6,076 nucleotides of DNA, taken from contig JANQPW010000446.1 in the NCBI GenBank assembly GCA_028285285.1, forward strand, positions 1-6,076, in the 5' to 3' direction. Positions 1 through 5,480 of the stretch are shown piece by piece (the stretch's first letter is position 1; the number at the start of each line of letters is the position of its first letter). The stretch comes from Silvanigrellales bacterium. GTDB taxonomy: Bacteria; Bdellovibrionota_B; Oligoflexia; Silvanigrellales; Silvanigrellaceae. Position numbers and translations under genes: made by a program. The notes under the pieces are model-generated. The model was not told the origin of the DNA. It searched no databases and saw only the letters and a program-made list of their open reading frames with translations.

Positions 1-1659
1 GCCAAGGTGGTTTGTGATGCATTCGGACAGCCCAAGTCAAACTGTGGCACTCCTGACCTCACCTGGGAGCCGGAGTTTCATCAATTCATCACGGGCGGAG
101 CTTTTTTTCCAGAGTCAATGGCCGACCGACCTGGGTTTTATCGCATTTTGGGCGAGTTCTACGTGGGGGTGCATGAGGTCTATGAAGAACTCAAAGAGTC
201 GGGAGTGGAAGACCCTGAAAAGTCTCAACAGTTGCGAGACCGGCGCAGCGCACTCTTTCAGGAAAAGGAGGCTGAGCCCGGCTCTGGAGATGGCATCCGC
301 CCCCTGGCCTGTCGTCGTTACAACTTCCGTGGCGTTTCCTGCGATTGTCGGTCGGTGTCAACCTGGTTGAATCAGAATGGACAGGGGGAGCTGAGCGAGA
401 AAATGAATTGCTCCCAATACCGCAGACTCGGCCGCGACTTGTATGGGAGGAACATTTGCGGCCGCGATGGACTGCTCAACGGGTGGAACCAGGGTAACCC
501 CAAAAATATTCGGGCTTGTTTTAGTGATGGGGAGCGACTTGCGGCAGTTGCGGAGCAGGTTGCTGCGAAAGAAGAGTTGGTTGATGGCACACCAGCGGGC
601 GACGATGATGATGATTCTGTTCCTTTGGGAGGACACCGTCTTTTCTTTGCACCTGAAGACGATCCCGAAACAGCACTCGTGAAAAACCTGGAAGCCTTGG
701 TTGAGGGAATCACGCCAGACAACGCCGCCGAGCACTTTGTGTACACTTCCACGAACTTCATCACCAACCGGGACATTTTCCGAGGGCTGCGGGCTGCCTA
801 TGATGCGGGAGCCCGGGTGCAGATCATGTTTGACCGGGGTAGGTGGGATGACGACAATTTTCAGCAGCGTCAACGCGAGCTGAGCGAGATGGGGGTCTTT
901 CATGCGGCGGCTCGCGACGAGGAGCTGCACAACCCCGACCCCAGTCGAGCCGCTGTGACGGTGTTTGACAATAAACTTGTGGGCTCCTACGGGGCCAACC
1001 ACAACAAGATGGCCGTGTGGGGCGGGCCGGGGAAGGTGGTCACCACAACCGGGTCGGCCAATTGGTCTTGGACGGGAATGCACAAGAACGACGAGCATGT
1101 TCTCATTGCGGAAGATGGGTTCCTATCCGCCATTTACATGAAAGAGATTCTTGCGGAGCTCTATGCCTATCGTTATGGCCACACATCTTCCGGTTTCTTT
1201 GAAACCGAGCGGCTTTACTTTGAGAATGAGCAGAGAGTGCCTTGCCTGGGGGCCCTATTGGGCACTCGCGAATCTTGCCAATACGAGGGGCAGGAGATTG
1301 CGGCAAGCCCCACGTCTCACGTGATCATCAGCTTGCAAAACGTGCCCGTTGGGTACGACCGACCGTTGTGGGCATTTGTGACATCTGAAGGAGAGAGCAT
1401 TGCCTACCCGGTTTTCACCCATGGCAGTTTTTCTCAACGGTGGGTGTCTGTCATTCCTCTCAAGAGAGGGCAAAAGGCGCAGGTGAAGTTCTTCCATGCC
1501 GACCAGACTCACAAACCCCACGAAACCCTCGACGGAGTGGAATGGGAATACGGTGGCGTGGACAATGGCCGGGAGATTGTGGCGCCCCGCATGTCTCTTA
1601 TTTGTGTGCATCAAGATGCCACTTGGGGGCAAAAGCAAGATGTGACCTGGTGCAACTAG
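1..1659 (+). CDS. Phospholipase D-like (HKD-type) protein, probably exported; 5' end outside window
   Basis: The frame is open from base 1, so the window starts inside this gene and the GTG at 7 is unlikely to be the true start. About 552 residues are visible. Counting from that GTG, residues 210-400 form a PLD-like domain: a strand-helix unit around 245-280 (VYTSTNF, then GLRAAYDAGARVQIMFDRG), followed by H332-N-K334 and the usual GSANWS (349-354) and N-x-E (361-363) signatures. PLD-family enzymes use the HxK histidine as nucleophile on phosphodiesters, in lipids or nucleic acids. The Asp normally five residues after the Lys is Gly339, and no second HKD motif is visible. The upstream part is unassigned and Cys-rich (C102, C112, C114, C135, C151, C171), which suggests disulfides and export. 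An acidic run (199-203) precedes the domain. The last 150 residues look like a beta-rich tail ending in a Cys. The substrate cannot be named. The family call is confident; phospholipase activity is not. Confidence 0.85.
   Translation, partial: AKVVCDAFGQPKSNCGTPDLTWEPEFHQFITGGAFFPESMADRPGFYRILGEFYVGVHEVYEELKESGVEDPEKSQQLRDRRSALFQEKEAEPGSGDGIRPLACRRYNFRGVSCDCRSVSTWLNQNGQGELSEKMNCSQYRRLGRDLYGRNICGRDGLLNGWNQGNPKNIRACFSDGERLAAVAEQVAAKEELVDGTPAGDDDDDSVPLGGHRLFFAPEDDPETALVKNLEALVEGITPDNAAEHFVYTSTNFITNRDIFRGLRAAYDAGARVQIMFDRGRWDDDNFQQRQRELSEMGVFHAAARDEELHNPDPSRAAVTVFDNKLVGSYGANHNKMAVWGGPGKVVTTTGSANWSWTGMHKNDEHVLIAEDGFLSAIYMKEILAELYAYRYGHTSSGFFETERLYFENEQRVPCLGALLGTRESCQYEGQEIAASPTSHVIISLQNVPVGYDRPLWAFVTSEGESIAYPVFTHGSFSQRWVSVIPLKRGQKAQVKFFHADQTHKPHETLDGVEWEYGGVDNGREIVAPRMSLICVHQDATWGQKQDVTWCN
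604..615 (+). repeat. Short (GAT)4 trinucleotide run
   Basis: Four perfect GAT codons follow a GAC and encode an Asp run just before the PLD-like domain. It is a small in-frame microsatellite. Slippage here would change the acidic linker length without breaking the frame. Confidence 0.6.
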
Positions 1660-1682
1660 GCACTTGTTGGTTCGCCGCGTGT

Positions 1683-2510
1683 TTATCGATTTCCACAGCT
1701 GCACACAAGTCCCAAGGATGGAACCTCGCTGTTCAGAGTGTGCGTTGTCGTGTCTTCGAGGCTGGCGAGTGTTTCCTGTTCCCTTTGGCATGAAAGACCG
1801 AGAGAACCATGGGCGTAACGCACGAGCTGAGCGCCCTGGAATTCCATGATCGGCTGTTCGCTCAAGAGCTGCTTGTCAGCTTTTAAGTTGTGGAGAAGGG
1901 CAGGGGTCACTAGGAGGTGTCGTGCGCCCATGAGAGCCCGTTGGTTGTGACGATTCTCTGCTTCTTTGATAAAGTCTTGGAGGGCCTCGAAGCTCTCGTT
2001 TTGTGACAAACCCTGTTGTGAATGCTCTGTGACGTAGTCTCGATCACTGGGCTCAGAATCGGCCTCCCAGGTGATTTCCTCCAGCACTAAGAGCTGGTAG
2101 GAATCAGTAGACTTCCCATCCCAGAGTATCTTTCCCAGATAGGCGTTGTCTGCAAAGGAAAAGCGCCACTCAAAGTGGAGGAGTGTTCCTGTTCCCTGGG
2201 AAGGGAACACTATGCTCGGGGAAAAGGGGAGGGTGTCCACAACGCGCTGTGCAGTGGGGCAGGCTTGCGGGTTTTCTAGAGCTTCTTGTCGTTTGTCGCC
2301 ACCTGTGCCGCGATCAAGGCCTGGAAGAGTCGTGTCAAGCGCAGTGTCCTCTGTGCGCAACAATGCTCCTTCGCTTGGGGTCTGCCGATCTCCTTCAGTT
2401 CCTGAGGAAATCTTGTCGGCACTGGTGGCAAAGGGGTTGAACACTATGATCCCGATGCCTGCGAGAAGGAGGAGGCTCAGAAAGAGCCCTATGTGGGTGC
2501 CCCGTTTCAT
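1683..2510 (-). CDS. Hypothetical protein with N-terminal membrane anchor or signal peptide
   Basis: This is a 275-residue protein that I do not recognise. Two basic residues (K2, R3) precede a hydrophobic stretch at about residues 8-25 (GLFLSLLLLAGIGIIVF), so the protein is either anchored in the inner membrane with a periplasmic body or exported. No lipobox cysteine is present and a signal peptidase site (TSA at 29-31) is only marginal. Residues 31-85 are a polar, Thr/Gly/Glu-rich linker. Residues 95-150 look beta-rich (LHFEWRFSF, YQLLVLEEITWEA) and 170-235 look helical. There are cysteines at 84, 241, 270 and 272. The ATG has GAGG directly against it, which is too close for a good ribosome site. 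However, an in-frame stop lies only about 11 codons upstream and the hydrophobic segment starts straight after, so no better start is available. It is convergent with the PLD-like gene and lies 86 bases downstream of the 2597-3049 gene on the same strand, so co-transcription is possible. Confidence 0.72.
   Translation of the reverse strand: MKRGTHIGLFLSLLLLAGIGIIVFNPFATSADKISSGTEGDRQTPSEGALLRTEDTALDTTLPGLDRGTGGDKRQEALENPQACPTAQRVVDTLPFSPSIVFPSQGTGTLLHFEWRFSFADNAYLGKILWDGKSTDSYQLLVLEEITWEADSEPSDRDYVTEHSQQGLSQNESFEALQDFIKEAENRHNQRALMGARHLLVTPALLHNLKADKQLLSEQPIMEFQGAQLVRYAHGSLGLSCQREQETLASLEDTTTHTLNSEVPSLGLVCSCGNR
1767..1784. repeat. Near-identical short repeat, copy A
   Basis: GAGTGTTTCCTGTTCCCT recurs at 2181-2197 with a single T deleted (copy B). 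Both copies lie in the hypothetical gene 1683-2510, but the missing base means they are read in different frames. It may be chance. Confidence 0.35.
2181..2211. repeat. Repeat copy B with an overlapping inverted repeat
   Basis: Copy B of the 17/18-base repeat (2181-2197) runs into a perfect 7-base inverted repeat, TGTTCCC (2190-2196) and GGGAACA (2203-2209), with a 6-base loop. An alternative pairing of AGTGTTCC (2182-2189) with GGAACACT (2204-2211) also exists. The structure lies inside coding sequence and has no T-run, so it is not a typical terminator. Confidence 0.4.
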
Positions 2511-2596
2511 CCTCGAAAGGTAACAGATTGAAGGGGGCGTTCAAGCAGAAAGTGTTGGTGCTGGCGTGCTTAATTGACAAGTAGCTGATCACACAA
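2511..2596. other. Short intergenic gap between two minus-strand genes
   Basis: These 86 bases separate the stop of the 2597-3049 gene from the start of the 1683-2510 gene. I see no hairpin with a T-run and no convincing -35/-10 pair. Read-through from the upstream gene is therefore plausible but unproven. Confidence 0.4.
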
Positions 2597-3049
2597 CTAA
2601 AACTCGTTGAGTGGCGAGCGTGGTATGCTCGGTGCAGACTTGGCCTTGGCAGCAGAACCGGTTTTTGTGCGCCCTTGTCCAACGAACTTCTCAGAATCAT
2701 TCTTGAAAAGCACGTTGAAAGAGGTGAGAGCCCCATAGGATCGAGAGAGGTAGCTTTGCAGGCTTGCGCGTTCCGACTCATCGAGTCCACTGGCCGAGCC
2801 AATTTTTTGTTCAATGAGGCGCAGGCAGTCGCGCACCGTCATCAACTTCTTGTAGAAGACGTCGAAGGGGATTTCTTTGCCCTGCGAGTCATTTCCAGGG
2901 TGGAGAGTGATCTTACCCCCTTGCCACTTGGGTGCCAATTCACAACCTTCCGGGGCAAACTCTTCCTCGATGAGCTGCACCAAGCGATCTGCAATGATCT
3001 TAAGATTCGTTTCGGGAATTGCGGAGTTGTCGTGTTCTGCAGCGCTCAT
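2597..3049 (-). CDS. Hypothetical small soluble protein (150 aa)
   Basis: I do not recognise the family. The 150 residues contain no signal peptide or membrane segment, so the protein is probably cytoplasmic. Residues 13-32 form an acidic amphipathic helix (NLKIIADRLVQLIEEEF). A short strand pair follows (KWQGGKITLHP, 41-51), then charged helices with KEIPFDVFYKKLMTVRDCLRL (58-78) and LQSYLSRSYGALTSFNVLF (97-115). The last 30 residues are a Ser/Lys/Pro-rich, probably disordered tail. I chose the ATG at 3049 because GGAGG lies four bases ahead of it. The frame stays open upstream to 3301, but that extension reads as low-complexity Ser/Gly/Pro/His sequence and would overlap the start of the divergent lipoprotein gene by 150 bases. 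The gene is divergent from the NAPE-PLD-like gene and upstream of the 1683-2510 gene, so it could head a two-gene unit. Confidence 0.75.
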   Translation of the reverse strand: MSAAEHDNSAIPETNLKIIADRLVQLIEEEFAPEGCELAPKWQGGKITLHPGNDSQGKEIPFDVFYKKLMTVRDCLRLIEQKIGSASGLDESERASLQSYLSRSYGALTSFNVLFKNDSEKFVGQGRTKTGSAAKAKSAPSIPRSPLNEF

Positions 3050-3052
3050 GAT

Positions 3053-3058
3053 CCCTCC
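3053..3058 (-). promoter_or_regulatory. Ribosome binding site setting the start at 3049
   Basis: GGAGGG on the minus strand lies just upstream of the ATG (GGAGG plus four bases). It supports the 150-residue form over the 234-residue extension. Confidence 0.7.
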
Positions 3059-3076
3059 AAAGTCCGACTCTTGAGA

Positions 3077-3107
3077 AAGATACCACAAGTTTCTGTGACT
3101 TTGACAA
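3077..3107 (-). promoter_or_regulatory. Candidate promoter for the 2597-3049 gene
   Basis: On the minus strand, TTGTCA (3107-3102) and an extended -10, TGG-TATCTT (hexamer 3082-3077), are separated by 19 bases. The spacing is longer than ideal, but the TG extension can compensate. Transcription would begin near 3070, giving a leader of about 21 bases before the ATG. On the plus strand the same region holds a consensus-like TTGACA at 3101-3106, but I see no good -10 behind it for the lipoprotein gene. Confidence 0.35.
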
Positions 3108-3139
3108 TCAATGCCGAAAAGAACCATTCGGGTGCTGAG

Positions 3140-3145
3140 AGGAGG
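3140..3145 (+). promoter_or_regulatory. Ribosome binding site of the NAPE-PLD-like gene
   Basis: AGGAGG lies six bases before the ATG at 3152. It also lies four bases ahead of an ATG at 3148 that is out of frame with the lipoprotein. The signal sequence, lipobox and catalytic domain all lie in the 3152 frame. Confidence 0.75.
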
Positions 3146-3151
3146 AGATGA

Positions 3152-4294
3152 ATGGCAGGAGTCCCCACTCGGGTTTTCGCAGGAGTTGGCCTGGGAGCCT
3201 TTGTGTTCGGAATGATCGCCGGTGGCTGCGCCAGTTTTGGCACGACTCCCTCCGATGAGCGCAAAGTCTTGTTTCGTGATTCTCGGAACTACAGTTCCCA
3301 AGAAGAGCGGTTTGTGAACGCGGCCCAGGAACGGATTGACAAGGCTTCAGAGGCGGTCTTTTCCTGGGATCTGTTCAAAAAAATGCTGTTTGGACCTCAC
3401 AAAACACCCGAAGATGCGTTGCCGCAAAACTGGCCAGACTTTGAGCTTTTCCAAAGAGACCCAACACGGCTGAAGGCCATTTGGTTTGGCCATAGCACCT
3501 TTCTCCTCCACATGAATGGAAAGGTGATTTTAGTTGATCCTATTTTTGCAAGGGCTTCACCGGTGTTTTTCTTTGGTCAGAGGTTCCAAGACCCCGTGGT
3601 GAAGCGTGAGAATCTTCCCAAGGTTGATCATATCGTGATCTCACACGACCACTACGACCACCTTGAAATGGACACAGCAGAGTACTTTGCCGACAAAGAT
3701 GTGACTTTTCTGGTGCCTTTGGGAGTGGGGTCTCACCTGGAAGGTTGGGGAGTGAGGCCAGAAAAGATCATTGAGAAAGACTGGTGGGAGTCGGTCGCAT
3801 TTGACGGTGTTGAATTTGTAGCGACGCCATCCCAACACTTTTCGGGTCGAAGTCTGAGCGATGGCAACCAAACCCTTTGGGCCTCTTGGGTGATCCGCTC
3901 TGCAGAGCACAGTGTTTATTTTAGTGGTGACACAGGTTACTCAAAAGACTTCAAAGAGATTGGTCGGCGATACGGCCCCTTTGACATCGCCTTCATGGAA
4001 AATGGGCAGTACAACAAACTCTGGCCCGATATCCACTTGCTCCCCGAAGATGGGGTTCGGGCCTTTCGTGATCTCAACGCAAAGAAATACCTCCCGGTGC
4101 ACTGGGGAATGTATTCCTTGGCCCCTCACACTTGGTTTGAGCCCATTGTGCGCATCAGCGAACTGGCTCAGAAGAATGGCATTGAGCTCGTCACGCCCCT
4201 GATTGGGGAGGTTTTGGACCTGAGCCAGCCGAATTCTTCAAAGGATTGGTGGTCTCCCTTGCTTCCGTCGGAGGCAGGGGAAGAAAGCGATTGA
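3152..4294 (+). CDS. NAPE-PLD-like metallo-beta-lactamase-fold phospholipase, putative lipoprotein
   Basis: This is a 380-residue zinc hydrolase that closely resembles N-acylphosphatidylethanolamine-hydrolysing phospholipase D. That family cleaves the phosphodiester bond of N-acyl-PE to give phosphatidic acid and an N-acylethanolamine. The metal-binding set is complete: H165-x-H167-x-D169-H170 in ISHDHYDHL, H229 in PSQHF, D260 in SGDTGY and H317 in VHWGMYSL. H295 (DIHLLPED) corresponds to a further conserved family histidine. GHSTFLLH...ILVDPIF (113-132), the DWW at 210-212 and the ASW at 244-246 also match the family pattern. A signal peptide (hydrophobic from about 8-23) ends in the lipobox AGGC with Cys26 and Ala27, consistent with an outer-membrane lipoprotein. 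Gln59-Pro104 is the usual helical lead-in. The 3' end overlaps the convergent PAP2 gene by 104 bases. Fold and family are confident; the actual bacterial substrate is not known and could be another phospholipid or phosphodiester. Confidence 0.92.
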   Translation: MAGVPTRVFAGVGLGAFVFGMIAGGCASFGTTPSDERKVLFRDSRNYSSQEERFVNAAQERIDKASEAVFSWDLFKKMLFGPHKTPEDALPQNWPDFELFQRDPTRLKAIWFGHSTFLLHMNGKVILVDPIFARASPVFFFGQRFQDPVVKRENLPKVDHIVISHDHYDHLEMDTAEYFADKDVTFLVPLGVGSHLEGWGVRPEKIIEKDWWESVAFDGVEFVATPSQHFSGRSLSDGNQTLWASWVIRSAEHSVYFSGDTGYSKDFKEIGRRYGPFDIAFMENGQYNKLWPDIHLLPEDGVRAFRDLNAKKYLPVHWGMYSLAPHTWFEPIVRISELAQKNGIELVTPLIGEVLDLSQPNSSKDWWSPLLPSEAGEESD

Positions 4295-4793
4295 GGAGGT
4301 GCGCTGTTCCAAAAGCAAGAGGAGCAGCTATGAGCCAACCCGCGAGCACATCCGTTGGATAGTGAACACCAAGGTAGAGCCTTGAGAGACCAATCCCACA
4401 AACCAAAGTTGTCGCAAGCGCCGAGTAGAGTGGTTTCCTGATCAGAAGTGATGAACAGAGCCAAAAGAAGAGCGAAGTCTGCGCGTGCCCGCTGGGCAAG
4501 CTCCAAGAGCTCGGCTCAATCAAAGGGTTTGAGGGGAATTCTGTGAACACGCGTGGCAGCGCAATCCATTCTTTCAACAGATGGTTGAAGTGCCAGTTCA
4601 GAAGTGCTGCACCGACCAGTGCAAGAATCTTTCTAAGCCCAAGGCTCGAATACAGAAACAAGATGGCTATGACATAAAAGGGTGGCTTTCCCAGGTAGTG
4701 AAAACCGAGAAAGAGATCATCTAAAAAGCTCACTCTGAATAACTCCAGTGCCACCAAGAAATGAAACTGTGACTCAAGAAGTGCAGTCCACAT
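4191..4793 (-). CDS. PAP2-family membrane lipid phosphatase
   Basis: This 200-residue integral membrane protein has all three phosphatase motifs of the PAP2 superfamily: K74-x6-R81 (KEWIALPR, with Val where Pro is usual next), P100-SGH103, and S137-R138-x5-H144-x3-D148 (SRLYLGVHYPTD). H144 is the expected nucleophile, helped by D148, with H103 as acid. Such enzymes remove phosphate from phosphatidic acid, lysolipid phosphates, phosphatidylglycerophosphate or undecaprenyl diphosphate, and the sequence does not decide between them. Hydrophobic segments lie at about 12-30, 38-52, 55-70, 105-118, 121-136 and 149-168, which fits the usual six-helix layout with the active site on the periplasmic face. 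The last 30 residues are a Pro/Ser/Thr-rich tail, and this part overlaps the lipoprotein gene in antisense. The ATG at 4793 has a strong AAGGAGG five bases upstream. The gene follows the Crp/Fnr-like gene in the same direction after 81 bases. Confidence 0.92.
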   Translation of the reverse strand: MWTALLESQFHFLVALELFRVSFLDDLFLGFHYLGKPPFYVIAILFLYSSLGLRKILALVGAALLNWHFNHLLKEWIALPRVFTEFPSNPLIEPSSWSLPSGHAQTSLFFWLCSSLLIRKPLYSALATTLVCGIGLSRLYLGVHYPTDVLAGWLIAAPLAFGTAHLLNRFLPLPPTEARETTNPLKNSAGSGPKPPQSGA

Positions 4794-4794
4794 A

Positions 4795-4833
4795 CAGGCC
4801 TCCTTGTTTGTTCGAAGACAAGATAGAGGCCTG
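4795..4833 (-). promoter_or_regulatory. Leader hairpin burying the PAP2 ribosome binding site
   Basis: In the PAP2 mRNA sense, CAGGCCTC (4833-4826) pairs perfectly with GAGGCCTG (4802-4795). After a three-base bulge (TAT), CTTGT (4822-4818) pairs with ACAAG (4807-4803), which is contiguous with the outer 3' arm. That gives 13 base pairs around a 10-base loop. The whole Shine-Dalgarno AAGGAGG (4805-4799) lies in the 3' arms, and the stem ends one base before the ATG. Such a structure should limit translation when the full leader is transcribed. The pairing is seen directly; the regulatory role is inferred. Confidence 0.55.
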
Positions 4834-4861
4834 GAGCGGAGAGTTGACTGACAATTGTCAA
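4820..4861 (-). promoter_or_regulatory. Candidate Crp/Fnr-dependent promoter of PAP2
   Basis: On the minus strand a TATCTT (4825-4820) is a plausible -10 but has no good -35 (GTCAAC at 17-base spacing). If it is used, transcription would start at about 4813 (a G). The near-palindromic box at 4848-4861 would then be centred at -41.5, the classic class II activator position where an activator replaces the -35. The element is inferred from motif spacing only. Confidence 0.4.
4848..4861. promoter_or_regulatory. FNR/CRP-type operator candidate
   Basis: CTGACAATTGTCAA contains the perfect 12-base palindrome TGACAATTGTCA (4849-4860). Read on the minus strand it is TTGAC-AATT-GTCAG. That has the half-site order and four-base spacing of FNR-type boxes (TTGAY-N4-RTCAA), with one mismatch at the last base. 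It lies just beyond the stop of a Crp/Fnr-family gene whose recognition helix has the E-x-x-S-R pattern of FNR. Binding by that protein is inferred. Confidence 0.5.
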
Positions 4862-4874
4862 ATTTTGAGTTTTT

Positions 4875-5480
4875 CTAAACAGAATCTTTTTTGAGATACC
4901 GGCTGAGGGTTTCGGGAGCGATGTTCAAATAAGACGCAATGTCTGATTTTCGAAGCCTTTTAAAAAGCCCAGGTTGGTTTGACTGAAATCGTTTCAATCG
5001 CTCCCTTCCGTTGAAAACGGTTAGCTCAAAAGAGTGGTTTTCCTTTCGGATGTACGAATCGAGAATCATCTTCATTTTGAGATCTTTAAGATACGGTGAA
5101 TTCGCACTTGCTTGATCGAGAGCCAGCAAGCTGAATCCCGCTACAGTTGTCTGTTCCGTGGCCTGAACAAAAACCCGACAGTCAATTCCCAGGGTTATTT
5201 CGGCAAATGCTCCAGCCACCTGCTCTTCCTCGACAAATGCACGCACACACTCGCGTCCGGAAGGGCTCATGTAGTAAGCGCGTAAACAGCCCGAAAGAAC
5301 AAGGTAGAGGTTCTTTTCTTTATCTCCCGCTTGGCACAGGTGCTCACCTTTTGTGAGTTTCCGGATCTTAAAGAGCTTTTCAAGAGTGGTGCTACTCAGC
5401 TTGACGTCTGCCGGAAGGGAGCGATCAAGAAAGGCGGCGAGAAGGGTATTTGGTAGGTTGTGATTCCTTGAAGAATTCAC
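4875..5480 (-). CDS. Crp/Fnr-family transcriptional regulator
   Basis: From the GTG at 5480 this is a 201-residue regulator of usual family length. Residues 35-125 form the cyclic-nucleotide-binding-type beta barrel (LTKGEHLCQAGDKEKNLYLVLSGCLRAYYMSPSGRE). A long dimer helix follows (about 128-165), and the helix-turn-helix sits at the extreme C-terminus (RKSDIASYLNIAPETLSRYLKK, 177-198). The recognition helix carries E190, S193 and R194, the same spacing as the base-contacting residues of FNR. The phosphate-cassette region (84-107) lacks the G-E-L and R-S-A elements of cAMP-binding CRP, and there is no N-terminal cysteine cluster for an iron-sulfur centre, so the effector is unknown. I prefer the GTG at 5480 because GAGG lies seven bases upstream. 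The frame is open to another GTG at 5576, which would add 32 Lys/Ser-rich residues but has no ribosome site. It lies between the partial right-hand gene and PAP2, all on one strand. Confidence 0.85.
   Translation of the reverse strand: MNSSRNHNLPNTLLAAFLDRSLPADVKLSSTTLEKLFKIRKLTKGEHLCQAGDKEKNLYLVLSGCLRAYYMSPSGRECVRAFVEEEQVAGAFAEITLGIDCRVFVQATEQTTVAGFSLLALDQASANSPYLKDLKMKMILDSYIRKENHSFELTVFNGRERLKRFQSNQPGLFKRLRKSDIASYLNIAPETLSRYLKKDSV

Noticed and set aside
358..1098. 246-codon minus-strand frame inside the PLD-like gene
   Set aside because: It is antisense to the HKD domain, has no recognisable domain and is rich in His/Arg/Pro, as expected of a shadow frame.
1660..1682. Possible bidirectional terminator between the convergent genes
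   Set aside because: The 23 bases contain no stem of useful length and no T-run.
1255..1791. 178-codon minus-strand frame spanning the PLD-like 3' end
   Set aside because: It overlaps the PLD-like gene in antisense and the end of the 1683-2510 gene in another frame, and shows no domain.
2190..2209. Intragenic hairpin read as a terminator
   Set aside because: It lies within coding sequence and has no T-run on either strand.
2675..3151. 158-codon plus-strand frame ending directly at the lipoprotein ATG
   Set aside because: It starts at a TTG without a ribosome site and is antisense to the 2597-3049 gene, which has a good Shine-Dalgarno and a more natural protein sequence. The tidy junction with 3152 looks accidental.
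3050..3301. Upstream extension of the 2597-3049 gene to 234 residues
   Set aside because: The added residues are low-complexity and would overlap the signal-peptide region of the divergent lipoprotein. The ATG at 3049 has GGAGG at good spacing.
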